A stretch of DNA of 64,000 bases from a bacterium (GCA_023664305.1 JAMPFT010000004.1:124001-188000), one strand, 5' to 3'; numbered from the stretch's first letter, positions 17,103 to 25,959 are shown. Numbers and translations are program-made. Notes: generated from the sequence alone by a model not told the origin.

Positions 17103-17426
17103 ATGGAACAGATCACTGCGGAGGATTTTCAGATTATTGACAACTGCCTGATGATAAAGCTTCCGGAGGAAATCGATCACCACAGAGCAGGATTTATCTG
17201 CGAAAACGCGGACAGGCTTTTGTGCAGGGAGGAGGTCTGTAATATTGTGTTTGATTTTGAACATACGCGTTTTATGGATTCCTCGGGAATCGGGATCATT
17301 ATGGGAAGATATCGGAAGATAGCCTGCTTTGGCGGACGGATTTATGCCATTCACGCCGACAGACAGATCAGAAGGGTTTTGAAAATATCCGGCTTGGAGA
17401 GAATTGTGGAGGTACTGGAAGCATGA
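17103..17426 (+). CDS. spoIIAA: Anti-sigma F factor antagonist
   Basis: STAS-domain protein, 107 residues. When dephosphorylated it frees sigma-F from SpoIIAB in the forespore. The phosphorylation site is in RFMDSSGIGIIMGRY. GGGAGGG and AAAGGAAG lie upstream of the ATG. First gene of spoIIAA-spoIIAB-sigF; it overlaps spoIIAB by 4 nt. No clear sigma-H promoter could be read in the 35 nt after the terminator, so the promoter may overlap it. Confidence 0.95.
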   Translation: MEQITAEDFQIIDNCLMIKLPEEIDHHRAGFICENADRLLCREEVCNIVFDFEHTRFMDSSGIGIIMGRYRKIACFGGRIYAIHADRQIRRVLKISGLERIVEVLEA

Positions 17427-17917
17427 AAAACGAGATGGAAATTACATTTGACGCAATTTCGGACAACGAGGGCTTTGCAAGAGTAGCGGTGTCGGCCTTT
17501 GTGGCAAACCTAAACCCAACGCTGGAGGAGCTGGCGGACATTAAGACGGCGGTTTCCGAGGCGGTGACAAATTCCATCATACACGGCTACGAGAATCTGG
17601 CCGGGTACGGAGGCGCAAAGGGCAGGCCGACGGAAAGGGAGCCGGTACACCCGGGCAAGGTGAAAGTGTACTGCCTGCTGGAAGGGGATATGCTGCAGAT
17701 CCGGGTCACGGATGAGGGAAAAGGAATCGAAAACGTAGAGCAGGCGATGGAGCCTTTGTTTACCACAAAGCCGGAGCTGGAGCGCTCGGGTATGGGATTT
17801 GCCTTTATGGAGGCCTTTATGGACGATCTGGAGGTGGAGAGCACGCCCGGGAGAGGAACCGTGGTACGGATGAAAAAGAAAATGGAAGCCGGAGACTGGA
17901 TCGACAGAGAGGACTGA
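17423..17917 (+). CDS. spoIIAB: Anti-sigma F factor / serine kinase
   Basis: GHKL-fold ATPase that binds sigma-F and phosphorylates SpoIIAA on serine. 164 residues. N box EAVTNSIIHGYEN, G1 box VTDEGKGIENV, G2 box RSGMGFAFMEAF. There is a short insertion after the N box (YGGAKGRPTEREPVHPG) compared with the Bacillus protein. ATG overlaps the spoIIAA stop (ATGA-type coupling); sigF begins 3 nt after the stop. Confidence 0.95.
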   Translation: MKNEMEITFDAISDNEGFARVAVSAFVANLNPTLEELADIKTAVSEAVTNSIIHGYENLAGYGGAKGRPTEREPVHPGKVKVYCLLEGDMLQIRVTDEGKGIENVEQAMEPLFTTKPELERSGMGFAFMEAFMDDLEVESTPGRGTVVRMKKKMEAGDWIDRED

Positions 17918-17920
17918 AGC

Positions 17921-18688
17921 ATGGAAGATACGTCAGTACTGATTGCGAGGTCACAGGCAGGAGAAAAGGATGCAAGAGAGGTACTGATCGAAAAAAATCT
18001 GGGACTGGTACATCATATCGTGCGCCGCTTTACGGGGAGAGGGTACGACCCGGAGGATCTGTTTCAGATCGGCGTTATCGGCCTGATGAAGGCCATCGAT
18101 AAGTTTGATCTGTCTCTGGGACTTAAGTTTTCCACTTATGCGGTTCCGATGATCACCGGCGAAATCAAGCGCTTTTTGCGGGACGACGGGCCGGTGAAGG
18201 TCTCCCGTACCATCAAGGAAAACGGTCTGAAGGTAAAGCTTGCGCGGCAGAGGCTTCAGGCCAAAGAGGGAAGGGAGCCGACCCTGAAGGAGATCACCCA
18301 GGCCACAGGCCTTACCACGGAGGAGGTGGTGGTAGCCATGGAGGCCTCTATCGAGGTGGAATCGATTTACAGCGCCGTCTATCAGGACGACGGGAGCGAG
18401 GTTTATCTGGTGGATAAGGTGGTAAGGGGAGCAAGCGGCAGCGTCGGGAGCAGTATGGCGGGGGTTTTTGGCAGCGAGGATGCAGAAAAGGAGAAGCTTT
18501 TGAATCATATGCTGCTGAGCCAGCTTCTGGATACCCTGGAGCCGTCGGAACGGTCGCTGATTTCCATGCGGTATTTTCAAAATAAAACGCAGATGGAGAT
18601 CGCCTCCCTTATGGGGATCAGCCAGGTGCAGGTCAGCAGGCTGGAGAAAAGGATCCTGCTGCGGCTCAGAGAAAGGGCGGCCGATTAG
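17921..18688 (+). CDS. sigF: RNA polymerase sporulation sigma factor F
   Basis: Forespore-specific sigma factor, 255 residues. Region 2 reads EKNLGLVHHIVRRF, YDPEDLFQIGVIGLMKAIDKFD and FSTYAVPMITGEIKRFLRDDG. Region 3 is in EPTLKEITQATGL. Region 4 carries the HTH MEIASLMGISQVQVSRLEKRI. Last gene of the tricistronic spoIIA operon. Downstream targets in this window plausibly include the spoVA genes, which are under the later forespore factor sigma-G in Bacillus. Confidence 0.96.
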   Translation: MEDTSVLIARSQAGEKDAREVLIEKNLGLVHHIVRRFTGRGYDPEDLFQIGVIGLMKAIDKFDLSLGLKFSTYAVPMITGEIKRFLRDDGPVKVSRTIKENGLKVKLARQRLQAKEGREPTLKEITQATGLTTEEVVVAMEASIEVESIYSAVYQDDGSEVYLVDKVVRGASGSVGSSMAGVFGSEDAEKEKLLNHMLLSQLLDTLEPSERSLISMRYFQNKTQMEIASLMGISQVQVSRLEKRILLRLRERAAD

Positions 18689-18730
18689 TTAAGATTTTAT
18701 AAAAAGTAATATTTACCGCTTTTCCTATTC

Positions 18731-18770
18731 CCTGTTTTCGTTTAATATAATGTTAGAAACCGAAAACAGG
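18731..18770. promoter_or_regulatory. Candidate operator/promoter before the GH25 gene
   Basis: Perfect 10-bp inverted repeat CCTGTTTTCG (18731-18740) / CGAAAACAGG (18761-18770). The 20-nt spacer contains TATAAT (18746-18751), but no convincing -35 was seen 17 bp upstream. A protein bound to both arms would cover the -10. Confidence 0.55.
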
Positions 18771-18788
18771 ATAAAGCAGGAGATGCGT

Positions 18789-19946
18789 ATGGATACGAAC
18801 AGAGACAGGGAACAGAGGATGAGGGCGGCGGCCCGCAGAAGCAGACGGCGCAGTTCCGCCGTGAAAGCGGCGTTTTGTATGCTGGGGTGCCTGATTGTGC
18901 TGGTGGCGGCCGTATACGGCGGGATCAGTCTGGTCAGCCAGCTGGTTCAAAACGGGCGGGAGAACTCTTCCGCCGTAGGGGACGACGTGGAAGACGGACA
19001 GGGCAAAGAGGAGGACGAGGCGGTGGAAGCGATTTCCGGCGCGGTGGTCTACTCTCAGGAGGAGCTGGATGAAAAGATCCGGGAGGCCGTGCAGGCGGCG
19101 CAGAACGAGGAGGCGGAGCGCGTGCTGGACGGTATCAGGACGGCTCTCTCCGAGGGAACGACGACGGTGGAAACCCTGCGTCCATATTACCCTGACGAGC
19201 TTGTGGTGGTCAGCGGCGGAAGGTTTCACTTTGTGCCGATCAACCGGGAGCTGCAGCTGAACAATCTGGACGTGGCAAATCTGAATATATTGGAAAACGG
19301 CGAGTACCAGTATCTGACGGACGGACAGGTGACCTCCCATAAGGGGATCGACGTCTCCAGCCATCAGGGAAGCATCGACTGGAACCTGGTGGCCCAGGAC
19401 GGCGTGGAATTTGCGATGATCCGGGTGGGCTTTCGCGGGTACGGCTCCGAGGGAAGGCTTGTGGTGGACGAGCGGTTCACGGATAATATCCGGGGCGCAA
19501 CCGCCGCAGGAATCAAGGTGGGCGTCTACTTTTTCAGTCAGGCGATCAACGAGACGGAGCTGTTGGAGGAGGCAAATCTTGTACTGGAACAGATCGCGCC
19601 TTATAAGCTGGACTGCCCGGTGGTGTACGACGTGGAGAAGACCAGCAGCGCAGGCCGTATGAATGAAATTTCCGTGGAAGAGAGGACGAATCTGACCCGG
19701 CTGTTCTGCCAGACGATAAAGGACGCGGGTTATACGCCCATGATTTACCACAACACGGAGATGGGGGCGCTGATGATCGACATCGCTCAGCTGGAGGATT
19801 ACGATAAGTGGTATGCGTCCTACAGCAGTAAGATGTTCTATCCCTACGAATACAAGATCTGGCAGTATTCGGACAAGGGAAAGATTCAGGGCATCAAGTC
19901 GGACGTGGATTTAAATCTCTGCTTTGCTCCGATCTGGACGGAGTGA
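18789..19946 (+). CDS. GH25 lysozyme-type muramidase, membrane anchored
   Basis: 385 residues. The ATG at 18789 lies 6 nt after AGGAG; an upstream in-frame ATG lies inside the promoter palindrome. A basic N-terminus (RRSRRRSSAVKAA) is followed by one membrane helix (MLGCLIVLVAAVYGGISLV), an acidic linker, and a GH25 catalytic domain from about residue 185. Catalytic acids: D188 in GIDVSSHQG and D281-x-E283 in VVYDVEKTS. It hydrolyses muramyl bonds of peptidoglycan. Position between sigF and spoVA suggests, but does not prove, a role in sporulation or germination. Confidence 0.93.
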   Translation: MDTNRDREQRMRAAARRSRRRSSAVKAAFCMLGCLIVLVAAVYGGISLVSQLVQNGRENSSAVGDDVEDGQGKEEDEAVEAISGAVVYSQEELDEKIREAVQAAQNEEAERVLDGIRTALSEGTTTVETLRPYYPDELVVVSGGRFHFVPINRELQLNNLDVANLNILENGEYQYLTDGQVTSHKGIDVSSHQGSIDWNLVAQDGVEFAMIRVGFRGYGSEGRLVVDERFTDNIRGATAAGIKVGVYFFSQAINETELLEEANLVLEQIAPYKLDCPVVYDVEKTSSAGRMNEISVEERTNLTRLFCQTIKDAGYTPMIYHNTEMGALMIDIAQLEDYDKWYASYSSKMFYPYEYKIWQYSDKGKIQGIKSDVDLNLCFAPIWTE

Positions 19947-20376
19947 GGCTGCCGCCTTAACGGGAAGCGGATTTACAGGAAAGCAATATTTACAGGAGAG
20001 CGGATTCAAGCGGGATAAATATCGCATAAAGCCCCGGACGACGGGGCGGAACGCGGGCAGAGCCCATTCATGACAACAGAATTTTTACGAAGCGTAAATT
20101 CTATTGTTTTGCGGGCGCTGCCTGCTTTTTTGCGTTTAATTTTTTCTTTCCTGTATATAATAAGCGCATATAGTGATCCGCACATGCCCGGAGCAGCGCT
20201 TTCGACAGATAATTTGCAGATGACGGGAGTGTGAACCGTCTGGACGGAAGAATCCGTCGCCGCAATCTCGGAAGAGGTGGGAAGAGCGCCGCTCGTGTGG
20301 GTGGAAGAGCCTGTCGCGATCTCGGAGGGGTTGGGAAGAGTTTTGTCCGGGCGGGTGGAGGAAAGAGGACGACGGT
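19947..20376. other. Non-coding region before spoVAB
   Basis: No gene found. It holds the second copy of the AT-rich hairpin repeat (20070-20112). A terminator-like pair GCGGGCAG (20053) / CTGCCTGC followed by TTTTTT (ending near 20131) appears to enclose that repeat. An imperfect duplication of about 55 bp (CAATCTCGGAAGAGGTGGGA near 20255 and CGATCTCGGAGGGGTTGGGA near 20313) follows. A TATAAT at 20156 has no good -35. Confidence 0.5.
20070..20112. repeat. Dispersed AT-rich hairpin repeat, copy 2
   Basis: TGACAACAGAATTTTTACG, AAG, then CGTAAATTCTATTGTTTTGC. Arms ACAACAGAATTT / AAATTCTATTGT are nearly complementary. Related to the copy at 4077-4120. Confidence 0.6.
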
Positions 20377-20856
20377 ATGAAAATGTTTTTTCTGATCCTT
20401 TTGGGAACAAGCTACGGCCTGCTGGCGGCGGCCGGCGTGTTCACCGTGCTGGTGGCGGTAGGGCTGGTGCCGAGATTTGCGGGAAAGACGCACACGGCAA
20501 AAAGAGCGGTTCTTTATGAGGAGATGGTGATTTTCGGCACGCTGGCCGGGAGTTTTGCGAGTATTTTTCCGGAATACTGTCAGTTTGGCGCATGGTGGCA
20601 GGCGCGATTCTCACAGTATCAAAGACTGTTGGAGGGAATCGGCGTATTCTGGCAGGGAGTTTTCGGCCTGTTTGCCGGAATGTTTATCGGGTGCCTTGCG
20701 CTGGCCATCGCGGAAATGCTTGACAGCATCCCTATATTTGCCAGACGGATCGCCTTCCGCCACGGGATCGGACTGGCCGTGCTGGGCATGGCCGCAGGGA
20801 AGCTGTGCGGTTCTCTGTTCTATTTTTGGGCGGAGCTGCACAGGACGGTGGGGTAA
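20377..20856 (+). CDS. spoVAB: Stage V sporulation protein AB
   Basis: 159-residue membrane protein, part of the SpoVA apparatus that moves dipicolinic acid into the forespore and out during germination. Four or five hydrophobic segments. Family-typical stretches are AVGLVPRFAGKT, GLFAGMFIGCLALAIAEMLD, IPIFARRI and GMAAGKLCGSLFYF. ATG preceded by GGAGGAAAGAGG. It is followed 71 nt later by spoVAA. In Bacillus the order is AA then AB, so the pair is inverted here. Confidence 0.88.
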   Translation: MKMFFLILLGTSYGLLAAAGVFTVLVAVGLVPRFAGKTHTAKRAVLYEEMVIFGTLAGSFASIFPEYCQFGAWWQARFSQYQRLLEGIGVFWQGVFGLFAGMFIGCLALAIAEMLDSIPIFARRIAFRHGIGLAVLGMAAGKLCGSLFYFWAELHRTVG

Positions 20857-20927
20857 TCCGGTGCGGGAGAGTGCCGGAGGAAGGCAGGCGCATCAGCGCA
20901 GGAAGCAACACTGCGGAGGATGAGGAT

Positions 20928-21554
20928 ATGCAGAATAAAACGGTGTACTTAAAATGTGAGAGAAATGTGGAGGTACGGACGGAGGACGTCTTTCTGTCCG
21001 ACGTGGGTACGGTTCGGTGCGCGGACCAGGCCCTCAGCGCAAGGCTTAGGGCGCTGAAGGTGCATCATTTCGGGAAAAATGAGACGAAACGGTGTGTGGT
21101 CAGCGCGCTGAAGCTGGTGGAGCTGATGGAGAAAGAATGCCAGGATATCAGCGTGCAGATTGTGGGAGAGCCAGACGTGCTGGTGGAATGGGTCTGCGTA
21201 GACCGCCATAAGGGCTGGCAGCAGTGGCTGAAGGCGGCGCTGGTGTGTCTGGTCAGCTTTTTCGGCACAGCCTTTACGATCATGGCGTATCACAACGATG
21301 TGGGGATCAATGACGTCTTCACGGAAGTCTATAAAATCGTGATGAACGCGGAGCCCCGGGGACTGAATGTGCTGGAGGTATCCTATTCCGTGGGTCTGGC
21401 GCTGGGCATTATCGTGTTTTTCAATCATGTGGGCGGAAGGCGGCTCACAAAGGATCCCACGCCCATCGAGGTCTCTATACGGCAGTATGAGGAGGACATA
21501 GACAAGACGCTCATCGCCCAGGCGGCAAGAGAAGGCCGGGAAGAGGACGCGTAG
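20928..21554 (+). CDS. spoVAA: Stage V sporulation protein AA
   Basis: 208 residues. The soluble N-terminal region has two short alpha/beta repeats (VYLKCERNVEVRTEDVFLSD and CVVSALKLVELMEKEC). It is followed by two membrane helices (WLKAALVCLVSFFGTAFTIM and VSYSVGLALGIIVFFNHVGG) and the conserved tail RLTKDPTPIEVSIRQYEEDIDK. GGAGG lies 8 nt before the ATG. Probably co-transcribed with spoVAB. spoVAC and spoVAD are present elsewhere in the window, not in this operon. Confidence 0.88.
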   Translation: MQNKTVYLKCERNVEVRTEDVFLSDVGTVRCADQALSARLRALKVHHFGKNETKRCVVSALKLVELMEKECQDISVQIVGEPDVLVEWVCVDRHKGWQQWLKAALVCLVSFFGTAFTIMAYHNDVGINDVFTEVYKIVMNAEPRGLNVLEVSYSVGLALGIIVFFNHVGGRRLTKDPTPIEVSIRQYEEDIDKTLIAQAAREGREEDA

Positions 21555-21563
21555 CTGCCGGGA

Positions 21564-22430
21564 TCAGTTGAATCCCCGGAAGCCCTTGCCGATGATCTCG
21601 CTGCTGTTGGTGATGGCGATGAAAGCGCCGGGCTGGCTGCGCCGGATAAAATTCCGCAGCTCCACTGCCTGGCTGCGGCGTGTGATGGTGATGATAACCG
21701 CCTTTTCATTGTGCTGATAAGCGCCGACCGCCGGGTGAACCGTGGCGCTGCGCCCCAGATCATGGGTGATAAAATTACAGATCGGCTCGGGGTCGTCGCA
21801 GATAATGGTAAAATATTTGCAGAGATTGATATTCTCGATCACGCCGTCCACCACCAGGGATTTTGCCAGCAGCCCGCAGAGAGAGAACAGACCGGTCTGG
21901 GCGTCGAACACACAGCAGGAAGCGATCACGATACCCAGATCCACGAAGAAAAGAGCGGTGCCGATATCGAGCGTTGTGTGCTTTTTCAGGATCATGGCGA
22001 TGATATCAGTTCCGCCTCCGGAGGCTCCTATGTTGAAGAGGACGGCGGAGCTGAACGCCGGAAGCACAATGGCGTAGATCAGCTCGAGCACCGGCTGCGC
22101 GGTGAGCGGATGTTCCATGGGAAAGAGAAGCTCCGCGGCAGAAAGTCCTACCGAGGTTAAGACGCTGACATAGACAGTCTTGATTCCTGCTTCTTTTCCG
22201 AGGAAAAGGAAGCCTAAGGCTAACAGGAGCATGTTGATGATAAAGTTGATGCTGCCCGGCGAGATGGGCAGAACGGCGCCTAAAACCACGGCGATGCCGG
22301 TGACGCCGCCGAAGGAAAAATTGTTCGGAAATTTGAACAGATAGACGCCGACCACCAGAATCAGGGTGGCGGCGGTCAGCAGGGCGTATTCCCAAATCAG
22401 GTGTCTGATATTTTGTTTATCCGTATGCAT
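21564..22430 (-). CDS. YitT family membrane protein (DUF2179 domain)
   Basis: 288 residues with five or six membrane helices (LLTAATLILVVGVYLF, NFSFGGVTGIAVVLGAVL, INFIINMLLLALGFLFLG and others) and a C-terminal cytoplasmic DUF2179 domain (YFTIICDDPEPICNFITHDL, KAVIITITRRSQAVELRNFI). The ATG at 22430 has AAAGGAG 10 nt upstream. Convergent with spoVAA, with only 9 bp between the stops. Family members are of unknown transport function. Confidence 0.92.
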   Translation of the reverse strand: MHTDKQNIRHLIWEYALLTAATLILVVGVYLFKFPNNFSFGGVTGIAVVLGAVLPISPGSINFIINMLLLALGFLFLGKEAGIKTVYVSVLTSVGLSAAELLFPMEHPLTAQPVLELIYAIVLPAFSSAVLFNIGASGGGTDIIAMILKKHTTLDIGTALFFVDLGIVIASCCVFDAQTGLFSLCGLLAKSLVVDGVIENINLCKYFTIICDDPEPICNFITHDLGRSATVHPAVGAYQHNEKAVIITITRRSQAVELRNFIRRSQPGAFIAITNSSEIIGKGFRGFN

Positions 22431-22578
22431 GATGAAAAGACTCCTTTTTCGATAGTATTGTTGAAAGAGCAGAATCATTATACCATACTTCATCTTAGAT
22501 TCCACCTGTTTTCGATTCTTTTTCAGGGTTGTTTCACGAAGCTTCCTGATACTACGCCGGAAGACAGGCACAAAGCAC

Positions 22579-22607
22579 TTGATTATATTCGCATTTTTGA
22601 CTATAAT
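22579..22607 (+). promoter_or_regulatory. Promoter of the YhcG-type nuclease gene
   Basis: TTGATT, 17-bp spacer, TATAAT; the leader is about 27 nt. Confidence 0.75.
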
Positions 22608-22640
22608 TGTACCTAAAATACTGAAAGGAAGTGAGAAAGC

Positions 22641-23657
22641 GTGAGTGATGAACTGACCCCAAAGACACGTCAATTCGATGAGATCATCTCTATCATTGAC
22701 AGCGCCCGCATCCGTGCTTTGAAAGCGGTCAATGCTGAGCTGATTCAGATGTACTGGGAGATCGGTGCATATGTCAGTGAAAGAGTCAAAGACGGTGGTT
22801 GGGGAAAAGGTATCGTTGCGGATTTTTCTGCATTCCTGCAATCCCATTATCCTACAGTGAAAGGCTTTTCAGCACAGAACATCTGGCGCATGAAGCAGTT
22901 TTATGAGACCTACTGCAATAATGAAAAACTCTCACCATTGGTGAGAGAAATTCCGTGGACAAATAATTTGTTGATCATGACGGGATGCAAAACGGATGAA
23001 GCCCGAGAATTTTATCTGCGGCTTTGTATTGCAAATCGCTATACGAAGCGTGAATTGGATCGTCAAATTGGCAGTATGCTCTATGAGCGCACGATGCTTT
23101 CCGATGCAAAGCATAAAGAATTGATTGCCGGAAACGGTGGGCTTGCGGCTCTGCGTGATTCCTATGTGTTTGAATTTCTTGATCTCGAAAAGCCTTATAA
23201 AGAAAGAGATCTGCGCCGTCAGATCGTCTCCCATTTAAAGGATTTCATTTTGGAATTTGGATGTGATTTCACGTTTGTCGGTGAAGAGTACCGTGTGCAG
23301 GTTGGCAATACGGATTTCTTCATTGATCTGCTGTTCTATAACCGTGCTCTGACCTGTCTTGTGGCAATCGAATTGAAGATTGATGTGTTCCGTCCGGAGC
23401 ACATGGGGCAGCTCAATTTCTATCTGGAAGCGCTTGACCGTGACGTGAAAAAACCGAACGAAAACCCAAGTGTCGGTCTGATCCTCTGCACCGGCAAGGA
23501 CGATACGGTGGTTGAATATGCGCTCAGCAGAACAATGTCCCCGACAATGGTTGCGGATTATACGTTGCATTTGCCTGACAAGGCAATTTTGCAGAATAAA
23601 CTGCGTGAATTGACCGAGCTTGCTCTGGAAAGCAGCGATGAAGCAGGAAGCGATTGA
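22641..23657 (+). CDS. YhcG/DUF1016-type PD-(D/E)XK nuclease domain protein
   Basis: 338 residues. The N-terminal DUF1016 helical domain (AELIQMYWEIGAYVSERV, GFSAQNIWRMKQFYETY, PWTNNLLIM) is followed by a PD-(D/E)XK nuclease fold with D229 (FFIDLLFYNR) and E244-x-K246 (VAIELKIDVF). GTG start after AAAGGAAG. The product is often encoded beside type I restriction loci or as a solitary mobile gene; nothing of the kind is adjacent here. Its base composition is lower in GC than the neighbours and it has its own promoter, which suggests transfer. Substrate unknown. Confidence 0.9.
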   Translation: MSDELTPKTRQFDEIISIIDSARIRALKAVNAELIQMYWEIGAYVSERVKDGGWGKGIVADFSAFLQSHYPTVKGFSAQNIWRMKQFYETYCNNEKLSPLVREIPWTNNLLIMTGCKTDEAREFYLRLCIANRYTKRELDRQIGSMLYERTMLSDAKHKELIAGNGGLAALRDSYVFEFLDLEKPYKERDLRRQIVSHLKDFILEFGCDFTFVGEEYRVQVGNTDFFIDLLFYNRALTCLVAIELKIDVFRPEHMGQLNFYLEALDRDVKKPNENPSVGLILCTGKDDTVVEYALSRTMSPTMVADYTLHLPDKAILQNKLRELTELALESSDEAGSD

Positions 23658-23747
23658 CGGTTTTGTCATAAGGAAGGAACAAACGCTAAAGAGAAAACGC
23701 AGGAGCGAAAAACGAAAGACGAGAATCGGAAGGAAGAGAAGAGGAGA

Positions 23748-24863
23748 ATGAACGAAGAAAGAGTAAAAAGAGTATTGAAGGCGATGGAGGAAAAAGGTCT
23801 GGAGCAGATGCTGGTCACGGATCCGTCCTCCATTTTTTATCTTACCGGCCATTATGAGGAGCCCATGGAGCGGTTCTGGGCGCTTTGCCTGAGGGCGGAC
23901 GGAGCACACAGTCTGGCGGCGAACAGGCTGTTTTCCCTTCCCGAGGTAAAGGGTGTGGAGATCCTGTGGCACAGCGACGGGGAAAGTGGCCCGAAGCGGC
24001 TGTGCTCCCGCATAAGGAAGGATCGGGTGCTGGGCGTGGACGGCGTCACCCGGGCTGGCTTTTTGCTGGAGCTGATGGAACAAAACGCGGCGGCAGGATA
24101 TGTGGACGCGTCGGAGGTCATGAAGAAGGTCCGGGCCTGCAAGGACAGGGAAGAACAGAAAAGGATGGCGGAGGCGTCCCGGATCAACGACGCAGCCATG
24201 GCGCGCTTTAAGAGCCTGATCCGGGAGGGAGTCACGGAGCTGGAGATTGCCGGGCAGATGGAAGAGATCTACAGGGAGCTCGGAGCCGACGGATATTCCT
24301 TTGCCCCGCTCGTAGGATTTGGCGCCAACGCAGCCGCCGGGCATCACAGCCCGGATTGGACGGTGTTGAAGAAGGGCGACTGTGTGCTTTTGGATGTGGG
24401 CTGTAAAAAGGACGGCTTCTGCTCAGATATGACCAGAACCTTCTTTTTTGGAGAGCCGGAGGAAGAGAGTAGAAAAATATATGAGACAGTGCTGCGGGCA
24501 CAGCTGGCGGCGGAAGCGGCGGTCAGGCCGGGCGTACCTCTCCGCGAGATCGATAAGACGGCCAGAGACGTGATTACAGCGGCAGGCTACGGAGAATATT
24601 TCACACACAGACTGGGACATTTTATCGGCTACGACGTCCATGAGGCGGGAGACGTATCCCCGACGTCGGATCTCGTCGCGGCCCCGGGTATGATCTTCTC
24701 CATAGAACCGGGTATCTATCTGCCGGGCCGTGTCGGCGTGCGGATTGAGGATCTTGTGCTTGTGACGGAGGAGGGAGCGCAGATTTTGAATCATTACCCT
24801 AAAGAGCTTATGTGTGTGGAGCCGGAGGAAGAGTCTGCGGACCGGATCGTGAATCGGTCATGA
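23748..24863 (+). CDS. M24 family Xaa-Pro aminopeptidase-like metallopeptidase
   Basis: 371 residues. The N-terminal creatinase-like domain (LEQMLVTDPSSIFYLTGHY) is followed by the pita-bread catalytic domain with all five metal ligands: D216 (LLDVGC), D227 (CSDMTRTF), H291 (RLGHFIG), E320 (SIEPGIY) and E334 (VRIEDLV). Removes N-terminal residues before proline from peptides in the cytoplasm. ATG with GAAGAGAAGAGG upstream. Monocistronic by spacing. Confidence 0.93.
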   Translation: MNEERVKRVLKAMEEKGLEQMLVTDPSSIFYLTGHYEEPMERFWALCLRADGAHSLAANRLFSLPEVKGVEILWHSDGESGPKRLCSRIRKDRVLGVDGVTRAGFLLELMEQNAAAGYVDASEVMKKVRACKDREEQKRMAEASRINDAAMARFKSLIREGVTELEIAGQMEEIYRELGADGYSFAPLVGFGANAAAGHHSPDWTVLKKGDCVLLDVGCKKDGFCSDMTRTFFFGEPEEESRKIYETVLRAQLAAEAAVRPGVPLREIDKTARDVITAAGYGEYFTHRLGHFIGYDVHEAGDVSPTSDLVAAPGMIFSIEPGIYLPGRVGVRIEDLVLVTEEGAQILNHYPKELMCVEPEEESADRIVNRS

Positions 24864-25042
24864 CGCTGCGTAATTCCAAAGGAAAAGGTTGCGGATATTT
24901 GATGTTTCTGGTCAACCGTCTCCTTTTTGTGACAAAACGGTAATAGTCAGTAAAGCAGCCCCACAAAGTTCAATTCCCGGTTGAAAAATTCTCTCCGAAC
25001 AGGTTATTGAGGATTCCGTGCGGTTCCGATAGGATAAAGGAA

Positions 25043-25088
25043 GAACCGGTTCAAACAAAGCGGAACTTCCCGGAACCGAATGGTTCCG
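25043..25088. promoter_or_regulatory. Candidate operators upstream of the XRE-TPR gene
   Basis: Palindrome GAACCGGTTC (25043-25052) and inverted repeat CGGAACC-GAAT-GGTTCCG (25071-25088) share the GGTTC core. A further GCGGTTCCG is near 25020. They lie 50-95 nt before the start codon. Confidence 0.5.
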
Positions 25089-25137
25089 TGGGATTGGTTT
25101 GTGCCGCCGCTGGCGGCATGACGGGAAAGGAGAGAAA

Positions 25138-25959
25138 ATGGAACTAAAAATCGGAGCTAAAATCAGGAATCTGCGGAAGCAGAAAAACATTTCCCAGGAG
25201 GTGCTGGCTCAGTATCTGAGGGTATCCTTTCAGGCGGTGAGCAAGTGGGAGAGCGGAACCACCATGCCGGACGTACCTATGATACCGGCGATCGCTTCTT
25301 TTTTCGGAGTGTCTACGGACGAACTGTTTGACTACAATCAGTATGAGCTGGAAAAGAAAATCGAGGAGATCGTGGCGCAGTCCGTTCCCTATCGGGGGAA
25401 GGATGACGCCAGATGTGAGGAAATCCTGCGGGAGGGACTGAAAAAGTACCCGGGAAACGACGTGCTGTTAAACTGTCTGCTTTACTCTATCCCTACGCCC
25501 GAGCGAAGCGACGAGGTGATCAGTATCTGTAAATCCCTGATTGAGGGGACAAAAATGGATGACGTCAGATACGACGCCTGTCGGATTCTGGCGGAAACTT
25601 ACGCGGCAATGGGGGAAACAGGCCTTGCAAAAGAAACGATTCGGCGCATTCCGGAGATTTATTTTACCAGTCTGGAGTTGGAGGCGTCGCTGCTGACGGG
25701 AGAAGATAAGTTCCGCGCGGCGGATATTCAGAAGGGACTGTCCGCGGACACGCTCCTTGCCATGCTGGAATGCCTGGCGGACTGCTATCAGGAAAAGGGA
25801 GAGCCGGGGAAGGCAAAAATCCAGTTGGAAATTGCAGAGCGGGTCATCGAGGCCTTTCGGGAGGATTTTCCGACAGAAGGGATGAAAACCGTGTATCAAT
25901 GCAGTGAGGAACGCCTGCAGAGGATACGGAAGCGCCTGCAGGAAGAATTTCCGGGATAG
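25138..25959 (+). CDS. XRE-family regulator with TPR-like C-terminal region
   Basis: 273 residues. The N-terminal Cro/C1 HTH reads GAKIRNLRKQKNISQEVLAQ, then RVSFQAVSKWESGTTMPDVP. Residues ~95-270 are helical repeats (CEEILREGLKKYPGNDVLLN, DACRILAETYAAMGETGLAKE, LECLADCYQEKGEPGKAKIQ), as in Rgg/PlcR-like or related two-part regulators. AAAGGAGAG lies before the ATG. GGTTC-type palindromes upstream suggest autoregulation. Signal and targets unknown. Confidence 0.88.
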   Translation: MELKIGAKIRNLRKQKNISQEVLAQYLRVSFQAVSKWESGTTMPDVPMIPAIASFFGVSTDELFDYNQYELEKKIEEIVAQSVPYRGKDDARCEEILREGLKKYPGNDVLLNCLLYSIPTPERSDEVISICKSLIEGTKMDDVRYDACRILAETYAAMGETGLAKETIRRIPEIYFTSLELEASLLTGEDKFRAADIQKGLSADTLLAMLECLADCYQEKGEPGKAKIQLEIAERVIEAFREDFPTEGMKTVYQCSEERLQRIRKRLQEEFPG

